A DNA stretch of 64,000 nt, taken from positions 124,001-188,000 of the forward strand of contig NZ_QMKQ01000001.1 of assembly GCF_003287975.1 (NCBI RefSeq). Direction: 5' to 3'. This DNA is from Arthrobacter sp. AQ5-05. GTDB taxonomy: Bacteria > Actinomycetota > Actinomycetes > Actinomycetales > Micrococcaceae. This document shows positions 25,078-33,779 of the stretch, piece after piece. Positions within the stretch are counted from its first letter, which is position 1; the number at the start of each line of letters is the position of its first letter. The notes under the pieces were generated by a model. It was not told where the DNA came from and searched no databases. It saw only the letters and a program-made list of their open reading frames with translations. The position numbers were made by a program, and so were the translations under genes.

Positions 25078-26193
25078 CTACCGGGGCTGTTGGACGGTCC
25101 GTGCCCCGTGCCCGGGAATCGGGTGCGGCGGACCGGTGCGGGATTCCGCCTCCAGCACCAGGTCCAGGCGCTCGTGCCTGATCCGCGCGTCGACATGCAG
25201 CAGCGTGAGCATGACCTGGCCCAGCACCATGGACAGGGCGCCCACGACCGCCTGCGCGGCAACGCCGACCCACACGCCGAGGGCCGCGTCGGAGCCGGAG
25301 AGGAATTGGCCCGTGGCCACATCCAGGATCTGGACCACGAGCCCCGAGAGCAGCCCCAGGACGATTCCGACCACCAGCAGGATCCCCAGGATCCGCCACC
25401 AGGATCCGCGCACCAGCCTCCACGAGGAGGCGATGGCCGCACCGATGCCCATGGACCTGGCCACCAGTTCGACCGGTCCGAAGCAGAGCTTGATGGCCAG
25501 CCACCCATACAGCGGCAACAACGCCAGGAGCCAGAGGGCCAGCAGGATTCCCGCGCCGGCCAGCCCCAGCGGGCGAGCCAGGGCGACGGCGCCGGCCACC
25601 GAGAGCATCAGCACCAGCAGCACCGCGGCTCCGGCCAGCAGGTTCCAGGCGGCCAGCCGGATCATCGCCCGTGAACTCAACGCCAGGGAGGTGCCCCACG
25701 CGGTGCGCAGACCCAGTGTGGCGCGCATGGCCGCGACGGTGCTCGGCCCAACGACCAAGACCCCTGCCAGCAGCTGCACCGCCAGGTAGGTGCCGAACCC
25801 CGCGGCCAATGGCGGCCAGGACCGTTCGAGCCCCTGCACCACCTCGGCGGGGGAGGATCTGCCCGAATCCAATGACACCTCGAAGCCGGTGAACCAGGGA
25901 AGCAAGAGCCACAGTGCGACCAGCGCCGGCAGCAGCTGGACCAGCACCGCGTTGAGCAACGTGGGGATCGGCGCTAGCCGGATGACGGCGAATGTCGCAT
26001 CGAGCAGGTCGCCGAACCCCAGCGGCCGCAGCTCGATCACCCCGGGGTTTGCCGGCTGTTGGAAATGGTGCGCGGGCTCCGGGCCGGCGCCGGATGGAAC
26101 ATCCGGCTGCCCATCCCACCCGGACGGGGGCGGGCCCCAGGACGGGTGCGGATCGGGCCGCCCCGGTTCCGGGACCTGGGAATCAGCTGGCAT
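25078..26193 (-). CDS. Polytopic membrane protein (glycerophosphodiester phosphodiesterase membrane-domain-like)
   Basis: A 371-residue protein: a Pro/Gly-rich cytoplasmic start (1-50), the juxtamembrane motif IELRPLGFGDLLDATFAVIR, then about six hydrophobic helices (e.g. LLPALVALWLLLPWF, LLAGAAVLLVLMLSVAGAVA, ILGILLVVGIVLGLLSGLVV) and a polar tail. The RPLGFGDLLDATF motif and helix layout match the actinobacterial membrane domain often annotated as glycerophosphoryl diester phosphodiesterase membrane domain; no catalytic phosphodiesterase is present. Function unknown. Confidence 0.83.
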   Translation of the reverse strand: MPADSQVPEPGRPDPHPSWGPPPSGWDGQPDVPSGAGPEPAHHFQQPANPGVIELRPLGFGDLLDATFAVIRLAPIPTLLNAVLVQLLPALVALWLLLPWFTGFEVSLDSGRSSPAEVVQGLERSWPPLAAGFGTYLAVQLLAGVLVVGPSTVAAMRATLGLRTAWGTSLALSSRAMIRLAAWNLLAGAAVLLVLMLSVAGAVALARPLGLAGAGILLALWLLALLPLYGWLAIKLCFGPVELVARSMGIGAAIASSWRLVRGSWWRILGILLVVGIVLGLLSGLVVQILDVATGQFLSGSDAALGVWVGVAAQAVVGALSMVLGQVMLTLLHVDARIRHERLDLVLEAESRTGPPHPIPGHGARTVQQPR

Positions 26194-26415
26194 CGGGAAA
26201 CGACCTCAATCCTTGGCGGGGGCTCCGGGGCGGGGAAGGGTGCCGGCCGAGCCGTTCCTCCCCTTGCGGCCAGTCTAGCCGCGCCGGAATGCGAGACAAA
26301 CGATGTGGTGGATTGCCGTTTCCGCGGCGATTTGCCCGGTGTGCTCATGTAGTCTTGAGGTATCCGGGCGCATGCTTATCGCGGCGTCCAGCGCAAGGCT
26401 ACGGAAGGGCAGATT

Positions 26416-27093
26416 ATGAAGGCACGCATCCTGGTTGTCGACGACGACGAGGCGCTGGCCGAAATGATCGGCATCGTGTTGCAGAACGACGGCTTCGAGG
26501 CCGTGTTCTGCTACGACGGTGCCAAGGCATTGGGTGTTTTCCGCGAGGTCAAGCCCGATCTGGTGCTGCTTGACCTGATGCTTCCGGGGCTGGACGGCAT
26601 CGAGGTCTGCAAGCTCATCCGCGCCGAGGACGATGTCCCGATCGTCATGCTCACCGCCAAGTCCGACACCGCCGACGTGGTCCGCGGCCTGGAATCCGGT
26701 GCCGACGACTACGTCCCGAAGCCCTTCAAGCCCGCGGAACTGGTGGCGCGCGTGCGCGCCCGGCTGCGCCCCGGCGAACAGCACGCACCCGAAACCCTGA
26801 AGATCGGGGACCTGAGCATCGATGTCGCGGGCCACCGGGTGACCCGCGAGGGCGAGCCGATCGGCCTGACCCCGCTGGAATTCGACCTCCTGGTTGCCCT
26901 GGCCCGCAAGCCGTGGCAGGTCTTCACCCGTGAGCAGCTGCTCGAGCAGGTCTGGGGCTACCGCCACGCCGCCGACACCCGGCTGGTCAATGTCCATGTC
27001 CAGCGCCTGCGGTCCAAGGTCGAGATGGATCCGGAAAGCCCCGAGGTCGTGCTGACCGTGCGCGGCGTGGGATACAAGGCGGGCCAGGCCTGA
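26416..27093 (+). CDS. mtrA: Response regulator MtrA
   Basis: A 225-residue OmpR-class regulator. Receiver domain 1-115 with the acidic pocket in VVDDDE, phosphoacceptor Asp53 (LLDLMLPG), and MLTAK switch residues. The winged helix (130-222) has LTPLEFDLLVALARKPWQVF and RLRSKVEMDPESPEVV, closing VRGVGYKAGQA. In actinobacteria MtrA controls wall hydrolases, division and osmotic genes. TAGTCT at 26350-26355 is a possible -10 box and AAGGG precedes the ATG. First gene of mtrA-mtrB-lpqB. Confidence 0.96.
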   Translation: MKARILVVDDDEALAEMIGIVLQNDGFEAVFCYDGAKALGVFREVKPDLVLLDLMLPGLDGIEVCKLIRAEDDVPIVMLTAKSDTADVVRGLESGADDYVPKPFKPAELVARVRARLRPGEQHAPETLKIGDLSIDVAGHRVTREGEPIGLTPLEFDLLVALARKPWQVFTREQLLEQVWGYRHAADTRLVNVHVQRLRSKVEMDPESPEVVLTVRGVGYKAGQA

Positions 27094-27101
27094 GCCTGGA
27101 G

Positions 27102-28916
27102 ATGACGGGCAGCATGAACACCGTCGAAACGGCCCCGGCCGAATCCCGGGTTCCGGAGCCGGACCGCCGGCACCCCTGGCACCGCCGCGCCTGGACGGCA
27201 ATGGCACGCGCGCGCAACACCGTGCGCTCGCGCTGGACCCGCTCGCTGCTCTTCCGCACCGTGACCTCCGCTGTGCTGCTCACCGCCCTGGCCTTGCTGG
27301 GCGCCGGTGCGTTCCTGTCCAACCAGATCGCCACGGGCCTGTTCCAGGAGCGCTTCAACCAGGTCGAGTCCGAGTCCCTGCGCGGGCTGAACCAGGTGCG
27401 CGCCATCTTCGACTCCGCTGCCACCACCGACCGCACCAGCACGCGCTCGCTGGTGACCAGCACGCTGAAGATCCTCGAGGGCGACACCGCCCTGGTGCCC
27501 CGCGACTTCGTGCTGGTCCCGCTCTCCGGGGACGACAACCTCTACGTGGGTCCCACCGCCAGCGGCAACCTGACCTCGCGCATCGTACCGGAGGCCCTGT
27601 CCGCCCAGGTCCAGGAGTCCAACGCCACCTACTGGCAGTCCATCGAGGTCAATGCCGGGGCCAGCGCCGGCCCGGGGCTGATCTTCGGCACCAAGGTGAC
27701 GCTGCCGCCGGGCCGCGAATACGGACTGTACCTGGTCTACGACCTGTCCAGCGTGCAAAAGACCCTCGACTTCATCAACCGGGCCATGGGCCTGGTCGGC
27801 GGCCTGCTGCTGCTGGTCGTCGGCGGCATCACCTGGTACGTCACCCGCCAGGTGGTCCGCCCCGTGGCCGCCGCCGCGCAGGTCTCCGAGAAACTTGCCG
27901 CCGGGCAGCTGGAGGAACGCATGGTCGTTTCCGGCGAGGACGAGATCGCCCGGCTGGGCAACTCCTTCAACCACATGGCCGCCTCGCTGCAGGACCAGAT
28001 CAACCAGCTGGCCACGCTCTCGGCCATGCAGCAGCGCTTCGTCTCGGACGTGTCCCACGAACTGCGTACCCCGCTGACCACCGTGCGGATGGCCGCCGAG
28101 GTGCTGCACGACGCCCGCGAGGACTTCGACCCGATCAACAAGCGGTCCGCGGAGCTGCTCTACAACCAGGTCGAACGCTTCCAGATCCTGCTCAACGACC
28201 TGTTGGAGGTCTCCCGCTTCGATGCCGGGGTCGCGGTGCTCGATGCCGAGCCCACCGACCTGGTTTCCGTGGCCCGGCGCGTGATCGACACCGCCACCCC
28301 GCACGCGGAGGCCATGGGCTCGGTGCTTCGCCTGGGCACCCCCGCCGGCGGCGCGGTGGCCGAGATGGATGCGCGGCGCATCGAGCGGGTGGTGCGCAAC
28401 CTGGTGCTGAACGCGGTGGAGCACGGCGAGGGCAACCCCATCGACATCACCGTGGCCGGCAACGAAAACGCCGTGGCGATCACCGTGCGCGACCGCGGCA
28501 TCGGCATGAGCCCCGAGGCCAGCACCCGCGTCTTCGACAGGTTCTGGCGCGCCGACCCTGCCCGGGCACGGACCACCGGCGGCTCCGGCCTGGGGCTGTC
28601 CATCGCCATGGAAGACACCCGGCTGCACTCCGGCAGGCTGGAGGCCTGGGGGGAGCGCGGCGTGGGTTCGTGCTTCCGGCTGACCCTGCCGCGGATCCTG
28701 GGCGACACCATCATCGCCTCCCCGCTTCCGCTGGAGCCCATCGTGCTGGCCGACGCGGTGTTCGACCGCGGCATGGTCGTCTCCTTCCCGCTGACCGGGG
28801 AGATCCCCGCGATCGGGTTCAAGCCCGCCCCGCCCCTGATCCCCGAGGAGCACCCGGATGCCGCGGCGCCGGGCACCGGCGGCCACACCCCAGGAAGGCA
28901 CCACCCGCATGACTAG
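27102..28916 (+). CDS. mtrB: Sensor histidine kinase MtrB
   Basis: A 604-residue kinase partner of MtrA. A 45-residue cytoplasmic start, membrane helix TVTSAVLLTALALLGAGAFL, an extracytoplasmic sensor of about 170 residues, a second helix (MGLVGGLLLLVVGGITWYV), HAMP, then HisKA with the phospho-His in SDVSHELRTPLT and an ATPase domain (NLVLNAVEHG, DRGIGMS, GGSGLGLSIA). A C-terminal Pro-rich tail of about 80 residues follows. The start is uncertain between the ATG here and 27114; both have weak ribosome binding sites. Overlaps lpqB by 8 nt. Confidence 0.95.
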   Translation: MTGSMNTVETAPAESRVPEPDRRHPWHRRAWTAMARARNTVRSRWTRSLLFRTVTSAVLLTALALLGAGAFLSNQIATGLFQERFNQVESESLRGLNQVRAIFDSAATTDRTSTRSLVTSTLKILEGDTALVPRDFVLVPLSGDDNLYVGPTASGNLTSRIVPEALSAQVQESNATYWQSIEVNAGASAGPGLIFGTKVTLPPGREYGLYLVYDLSSVQKTLDFINRAMGLVGGLLLLVVGGITWYVTRQVVRPVAAAAQVSEKLAAGQLEERMVVSGEDEIARLGNSFNHMAASLQDQINQLATLSAMQQRFVSDVSHELRTPLTTVRMAAEVLHDAREDFDPINKRSAELLYNQVERFQILLNDLLEVSRFDAGVAVLDAEPTDLVSVARRVIDTATPHAEAMGSVLRLGTPAGGAVAEMDARRIERVVRNLVLNAVEHGEGNPIDITVAGNENAVAITVRDRGIGMSPEASTRVFDRFWRADPARARTTGGSGLGLSIAMEDTRLHSGRLEAWGERGVGSCFRLTLPRILGDTIIASPLPLEPIVLADAVFDRGMVVSFPLTGEIPAIGFKPAPPLIPEEHPDAAAPGTGGHTPGRHHPHD

Positions 28917-30624
28917 GAACCGCCCAACTCCCCGGATGCTGCTGGCCGTGCTCCTGGGCTTCGCGCTGGTGCTCACCGGGTGCTCGCAGATCCCGCGCAA
29001 CTCACCGGTCCAGTCCATTGCGCTGGATGGCTCCGGCACCGATGCCGACGGCAACGTGCAGTTCGACCTTCCCGGCCCGACCCCCGACGCCACCCCCCGG
29101 GAGATCGTCGAGGGATTCATCGAGGCAGGCATCGCGGCCCAGGACGACTACAAGACCGCCCGCCAATTCCTGAACCCCAAGCAGGGCGGGGTCTGGAAGG
29201 GCTCGGTGCGGACCCTGGTCTACGACGCCCGACCCTCGGTGATCCCCGGCACCAACCCCAACACCTTCACCATCCAGATGGAGGTGGTCTCCGAGGTCGA
29301 TGCCTCCGGCATCATGACCGAGTTGCCCGCGCACACCACCCGGGCGGTGGACGTGGCGCTGGAGAAGGCCGATGGCCAGTGGCGCATTTCCCAGCTTCCC
29401 GATGGCATCATGCTGGACAAGGCCAGCTTCAGCCACGTCTTCGCCCCGCAGACCCTGTACTTCTACGACGTCAGCTACCAATACGCGGTGCCCGACGTGC
29501 GCTGGTTCCCCACCCGCACGGGCGTGGCCGCGGTGATGGTCGAGGCGCTGTTGGCCGGCCCGGCACCGTACCTGGAGAACGCGGTGGTTTCGGCGTTCCC
29601 GCCGGGCAGTTCGCTGGTGCGGTCCTCGGTGCCGATCGAATCGCAGCGGGCCACCGTCGACTTGAAGTCCGCCACGTTCCTGGACTCGACGGAGCTTTCC
29701 CGCCAGCAGATGCAGCAGCAACTGGACCTGAGCCTCGGCGGGCTGGGCACCGTGCGCTCGGCGGTGATGACCGATGAGCAGTCCGAGGTCAAGATCGGAC
29801 CCAAGGACCCCGATTTCCAGGTCGCCGAGGTCAATGCCCCGGTCCCCGACACCCAGATCGGGGTCCTGGACAAGGCGCTGTACTACCTCAAGGGCAAGTC
29901 GCTGCGGCTGGTTGGCGGCATCGGGGACATCTCCGGATACGACCCGCACCTGCCGGCGATGAGCCCGCAGGGGAACCGCTACGCGTTCCTGAACGGGTCG
30001 TTGACCAAGCTGATCGCCATCAACGAGGAAGGCCGCAGCTCGGTGGTCGCCACCGGGAAGGACCTGGTCCGGCCCTCCATGGATGCCCACGGCTGGACCT
30101 GGACCGTCGACAACTCCTCGACCACCAGTGTCCTTGCCGTGCCGGAAGACACCGTGCGCAACGGCAAGGTCCGCCCGATTACCGCCGACTGGCTCGAGCG
30201 GGCCAAGGTCTCCTCGCTGCGCGTGTCGCGGGACGGGGCCCGAGCCCTGATCGTCTCCTCGAAGGACGGGGAAACCAGCGTGACGATCAGCGGGATCCTG
30301 CGCGATGCAGACGGCGCCCCGCGCGGCTTCGCCCCGCCCAAGCGGCTCTACCCCGAGGTCCCGGCGACCCAAGCGGTCTGGAACTCCGATGTCTCGGTCA
30401 TCGTCTCGGCAACCAGCACCACCGAAAAGGTGGCGGCAGAGGAAATCGGCCTGACCGGCACCCGCGTGACGTACCTGCCGCTGCTGGGCATGCTCGATCT
30501 GTCGGCCGGTCCCGGGGAACGCCGCCCCGTGTACGCCGAGACAAAGGACAAGATCTACACGCGCGTCGGCAGCTCCTGGCACGAAATGGAAATCATGGTC
30601 CGGGACCTGTCCTACCCGGGCTGA
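28909..30624 (+). CDS. lpqB: Lipoprotein LpqB
   Basis: A 571-residue lipoprotein that in mycobacteria binds MtrB and modulates MtrAB signalling. The lipobox LTGC places the lipidated cysteine at residue 25. A GerMN domain is visible around 200-330 (TLYFYDVSYQYAVPDVRWFP, VEALLAGPAPYLENAVV), followed by a beta-propeller-like domain (SPQGNRYAFLNGS, WTWTVDNSSTTSV, VSRDGARALIVSS). The ATG lies inside the end of mtrB. An upstream in-frame start lies deep inside mtrB and would hide the signal peptide. Confidence 0.95.
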   Translation: MTRNRPTPRMLLAVLLGFALVLTGCSQIPRNSPVQSIALDGSGTDADGNVQFDLPGPTPDATPREIVEGFIEAGIAAQDDYKTARQFLNPKQGGVWKGSVRTLVYDARPSVIPGTNPNTFTIQMEVVSEVDASGIMTELPAHTTRAVDVALEKADGQWRISQLPDGIMLDKASFSHVFAPQTLYFYDVSYQYAVPDVRWFPTRTGVAAVMVEALLAGPAPYLENAVVSAFPPGSSLVRSSVPIESQRATVDLKSATFLDSTELSRQQMQQQLDLSLGGLGTVRSAVMTDEQSEVKIGPKDPDFQVAEVNAPVPDTQIGVLDKALYYLKGKSLRLVGGIGDISGYDPHLPAMSPQGNRYAFLNGSLTKLIAINEEGRSSVVATGKDLVRPSMDAHGWTWTVDNSSTTSVLAVPEDTVRNGKVRPITADWLERAKVSSLRVSRDGARALIVSSKDGETSVTISGILRDADGAPRGFAPPKRLYPEVPATQAVWNSDVSVIVSATSTTEKVAAEEIGLTGTRVTYLPLLGMLDLSAGPGERRPVYAETKDKIYTRVGSSWHEMEIMVRDLSYPG

Positions 30625-30626
30625 TT

Positions 30627-30669
30627 GCCCGGTTGCCGGTCGCGGTTTTCCACAGACCGGCCACCGGGC
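30627..30669 (+). terminator. Hairpin after lpqB
   Basis: A 15-bp stem with one mismatch (GCCCGGTTGCCGGTC with GACCGGCCACCGGGC), 13-nt loop, starting 3 nt after the lpqB stop. It argues against the TTG comF start at 30633. No U tract. Confidence 0.6.
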
Positions 30670-30707
30670 ATCGTGCGGGGATGGCGCGGGGGAGCATGCT
30701 GGAGTGC

Positions 30708-31589
30708 ATGAAACCCTGGATCCGGCCGGACCCGGATGCCATCTACCGCAGGTCGCCCGTTCCCCGGCGCGCCCCGGCACGTTCCTGGGTCCGGCTCCTC
30801 GATGCGCTCTGGAGGCACCGCGGTGCCCGGGCCGTGAGAGCGGGCCTGCACGGCACCGCGGCACTGCTGTTCCCGGTGGACTGCGTGTGTTGCCGGCGTC
30901 CGGACACCGTGGTGTGCGGACCCTGTGCCGGGTCGCTGCGTGCATCCTGCCTGCACCCGAGGCGGGTCGAAAACCGGGCCGCGGCACTGCCGCTGGATGG
31001 GCGCCTCGAACCGCTGCCGGTGGTTGCCGCCGGTGCCTACGAGCACGAACTGGCCGCCGTTGTCCTGGCCTTCAAGAACCACCAGATGCCGGCCCTGGGC
31101 AGGTACCTGGTGCCGCCGTTGGCCCGCGCGGTGCTCGCCTCGCTGGACACCCTGGTGGACCCTGGCCGCCCGGTGGTGCTGGTCCCGGTGCCCACGCGAC
31201 TGCGGGCCAGGTCCCGGCGCGGCTACTTCCCGGTGGGCTTGCTGCTGTCCCGGTTGCGACGGGCCCGGGTGCTGCCCGCTGGGGTGCAGGTGGGGAACCT
31301 GGTCCGGTACCGGGTGGCCCGGCAGTTCACCTCCGCGCAAAAGGGCAAGGGCAGACGCGCCCGGGGCGCGGTGCACGGCACGATGCACGCGCCGGCGACT
31401 CCGCATCTGGCACGCCTTGTGGCCGCCGGCACCCAGGTGCTGTTCGTCGACGACGTGCTCACGACCGGGGCGACCCTGGCCGAGGCACACCGCGCCCTGG
31501 CTGGTTCCGGACTGCGGGTATGCGGGGCGGCGGTGCTCGCGGCAACGCCCGCACCGGATGAAACACACCACGTTCGCGCAACGCGATGA
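30708..31589 (+). CDS. comF: ComF-family phosphoribosyltransferase-like protein
   Basis: A protein of about 293 residues. The N-terminal zinc knuckle (CVCCRRPDTVVCGPC) and C-terminal PRPP-binding motif (VLFVDDVLTTGATLAEA) define the ComF family, known for DNA uptake in Firmicutes and Haemophilus; the role in actinobacteria is unclear. VLVPVPTRLRARSRRGY is the usual middle motif. Starts at 30681, 30696 and 30708 are all in frame; 30708 has GGAG three nt upstream and best fits the family length. C-terminus runs to the hpf promoter region. Confidence 0.88.
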   Translation: MKPWIRPDPDAIYRRSPVPRRAPARSWVRLLDALWRHRGARAVRAGLHGTAALLFPVDCVCCRRPDTVVCGPCAGSLRASCLHPRRVENRAAALPLDGRLEPLPVVAAGAYEHELAAVVLAFKNHQMPALGRYLVPPLARAVLASLDTLVDPGRPVVLVPVPTRLRARSRRGYFPVGLLLSRLRRARVLPAGVQVGNLVRYRVARQFTSAQKGKGRRARGAVHGTMHAPATPHLARLVAAGTQVLFVDDVLTTGATLAEAHRALAGSGLRVCGAAVLAATPAPDETHHVRATR

Positions 31590-31608
31590 AGTAATAATCC
31601 AAACATCC

Positions 31609-31636
31609 TTGATTATCGTTGCATCTGTCATAGGGT
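31609..31636 (+). promoter_or_regulatory. Promoter of hpf
   Basis: TTGATT (31609-31614), 16-nt spacer, TAGGGT (31631-31636), in an AT-richer patch. Predicted leader about 98 nt before the hpf ATG. Confidence 0.6.
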
Positions 31637-31740
31637 GAGGTATGGGCACCCCGCAAGGGGAAACGAACCCATCTTCAGCGGCCGGAAGGAGTGACTTCTT
31701 CGGTCGCTGATGTGTCACCTGAGCAATGATGGAGGACACC

Positions 31741-32457
31741 ATGGAGATGACGATCAACGGGCGCAATGTCAGTGTTACGGATCGCTTCCGCGAGTACGTG
31801 GACGAGAAGATCGACAAGGTCGATCAGCTTGCAACGAAGATCCAGCGCTTGGACATCAAGGTCACCAAGGAGCAGCACGCACGCAATGCGGAGACTGCCC
31901 TGACCGTCGAGCTGACTGTTCTGGGACGGGGACCGGCGATCCGTGCCGAGGCCAAGGCCGCCGACAAGTTCGCTGCCTTCGACACCGCATTCGCCAAGCT
32001 TCTTGAGCGTCTGCGCAAGGCCCGGGACCGCCGCAAGGTCCACCACGGCACCCGGACGCCCCAGGCCGTCCACCAGGCAACCAGCGGACTGGAGCCGGCC
32101 AAGAGCTCGGTTCCGCTGCACGAGGCAACGCGTCTGGCGCAGCAGGAAGAAGAAAACCGACTGGCCGCCGAGGCCTCCGAGAACGGTGCGCCGCCGATCG
32201 AGATCCGCCGCAAGGTCTTCCCGGCGGAGTCCATGAGCGTCGACGATGCCGTGGACCGCATGGAAATGATCGGCCACCCCTTCTACCTCTTCGTGGACGC
32301 GGCAACCGGGGCACACTCGGTGGTCTACGCCCGGAAGTCCAAGGGCAACCAGCAGTACTCCTACGGCACCATCACCTTGGATCCGGAGGCCACCGACGAA
32401 TCCACCCTGGAGACCCGTCGCTACCGCGACCCGGATCCGCAACCAGTCAACGCCTGA
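31741..32457 (+). CDS. hpf: Ribosome hibernation promoting factor, long form
   Basis: A 238-residue long HPF that dimerises idle 70S ribosomes into 100S particles. N-terminal S30AE domain (1-110: MTINGRNVSVTDRFREYVDE, AEAKAADKFAAFDTAFAKL), a linker, and a C-terminal dimerisation domain (IEIRRKVFPAESMSVDDAVD, GHPFYLFVDAATGAHSVVYA). Start chosen because GGAGG lies 5 nt before this ATG; an upstream Met at 31726 has none. Own promoter visible upstream, as expected for a stationary-phase gene. Confidence 0.95.
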   Translation: MEMTINGRNVSVTDRFREYVDEKIDKVDQLATKIQRLDIKVTKEQHARNAETALTVELTVLGRGPAIRAEAKAADKFAAFDTAFAKLLERLRKARDRRKVHHGTRTPQAVHQATSGLEPAKSSVPLHEATRLAQQEEENRLAAEASENGAPPIEIRRKVFPAESMSVDDAVDRMEMIGHPFYLFVDAATGAHSVVYARKSKGNQQYSYGTITLDPEATDESTLETRRYRDPDPQPVNA

Positions 32458-32469
32458 CCTGCCGGCGCA

Positions 32470-32475
32470 TACGAT
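32470..32475 (+). promoter_or_regulatory. -10 box of the leaderless YcaQ-family gene
   Basis: TACGAT ends 6 nt before the ATG at 32482. Confidence 0.45.
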
Positions 32476-32481
32476 GGGACC

Positions 32482-33702
32482 ATGAGCAGGATTCTTTCCG
32501 CACCACAGGCCCGTCGCATCGCCATCGCAGCCCAGGGGCTGCATCGTCCCCGGCCCGCCGCACCAGTGAATCTTGGTGCGGTGGGCCGGGCCTTTGCCCG
32601 GCTGGAACTGATCCAGATCGACTCGGTCAACATCGTCACCAGGGCCCAGTACCTGCCGATCTTCTCGCGACTGGGCCCTTACGCCCCGGAACTGCTGGAC
32701 GCGCTCGCGGTGCAAAAACCGCGCAGGGTGGTTGAGTACTGGGCGCACGAGGCCTCGCTGGTGCGCAGCGACCACTTCAAGGACCTGGTCCCGTGGCAGC
32801 AGCGCTCCTGGCCCGGCAGCATGAAGACCATCGACGACGATGGCCGCGCCCTGGCCCACCGGATCCTTCGGCTGCTTGCCGACGGCAAGGCCCGCACCTC
32901 CCGGGAAGCCGCCGCAGAACTGGGCCACGAACACATCAAGGACCATGACTCGTGGGGTTGGAACTGGTCAGCGGTCAAGCGCGCACTGGAGGCATTGTTT
33001 GCCGAGGGGATGATCAGCACCGAGGGCCGCAACGGCGCGTTCGAGCGCCGCTACACCGCACTGCACCAGGTGTTCCCCGAAGCGCCCGCACCCGCGGCCG
33101 GGCACGACCGGCGCCAGGGCATGGAGCGGCTGCTGCTGGCCGCCGCCGGGGCGCACGGCATCGGAAGCGTGCATTGCCTGGCCGACTACTTCCGGCTCCC
33201 GTTGCGCGAAAGCGCGGCGGTCTTGCAGGAACTGGCCGACGGCGGGGCACTCGAAACGGTGGGCGTGGCAGGCGTGAAGGACACGTTCTACCTGCTGCCC
33301 GGAACCGTCGTTCCCCGTAGCTCGCATGCCAGGTCGCTGCTGGGCCCCTTCGACTCGATGGTCTTCAACCGTCGCCGGATCGAGAAGCTCTTCGGCTTCA
33401 CCTACCGCCTGGAGATCTACACGCCGGCGGCCAAGCGCATCTACGGGTACTACGTGCTGCCGTTCCTCTTGGGCGAGTCGCTGGTGGCCCGCGTGGACCT
33501 GAAGGCGGAACGTGCCACCGGCAGGCTGTTGGTCCGTGGTGCCTTCGCCGAGCCCGGCGCGCCCGGGAACACCGCGGCGGAGCTGGCAGCCGAATTGCGG
33601 CTCATGGCGCGGTGGCTGGGACTCGACGAAGTCGTGGTTTCGGCACACGGGAATCTGGCAGCAGCCTTGGAGTTTTCACTAAGCTCGCCCGAATCCAGCT
33701 AA
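32482..33702 (+). CDS. ycaQ: YcaQ/AlkZ-like winged-helix DNA glycosylase
   Basis: A 406-residue member of the HTH_42 family, whose characterised members (AlkZ, YcaQ) remove alkylated bases and unhook interstrand crosslinks. The catalytic Q-hydrophobic-D motif is present as Gln45-Ile46-Asp47 (LIQIDSVN), the form in the broad YcaQ subfamily rather than the Q-x-Q of antibiotic-linked AlkZ. Other family stretches: EYWAHEASLVRSDHF, WGWNWSAVKRALEALFAEG, GPFDSMVFNRRRIEKLFGF, GYYVLPFLLGESLVARVDLK. Leaderless start. No biosynthetic cluster nearby, so a general repair role is likely. Confidence 0.9.
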   Translation: MSRILSAPQARRIAIAAQGLHRPRPAAPVNLGAVGRAFARLELIQIDSVNIVTRAQYLPIFSRLGPYAPELLDALAVQKPRRVVEYWAHEASLVRSDHFKDLVPWQQRSWPGSMKTIDDDGRALAHRILRLLADGKARTSREAAAELGHEHIKDHDSWGWNWSAVKRALEALFAEGMISTEGRNGAFERRYTALHQVFPEAPAPAAGHDRRQGMERLLLAAAGAHGIGSVHCLADYFRLPLRESAAVLQELADGGALETVGVAGVKDTFYLLPGTVVPRSSHARSLLGPFDSMVFNRRRIEKLFGFTYRLEIYTPAAKRIYGYYVLPFLLGESLVARVDLKAERATGRLLVRGAFAEPGAPGNTAAELAAELRLMARWLGLDEVVVSAHGNLAAALEFSLSSPESS

Positions 33703-33779
33703 AAGCCACAAGTGAAAGCAATCTCTCACGTAGACTGAACACGCCAGAAATCCTGTGCTAGAGATTTGGGAGCTGCCTC

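Noticed and set aside
30633-30707. TTG start extending comF by 25 codons
   Set aside because: It lies inside the hairpin after lpqB and adds no conserved sequence.
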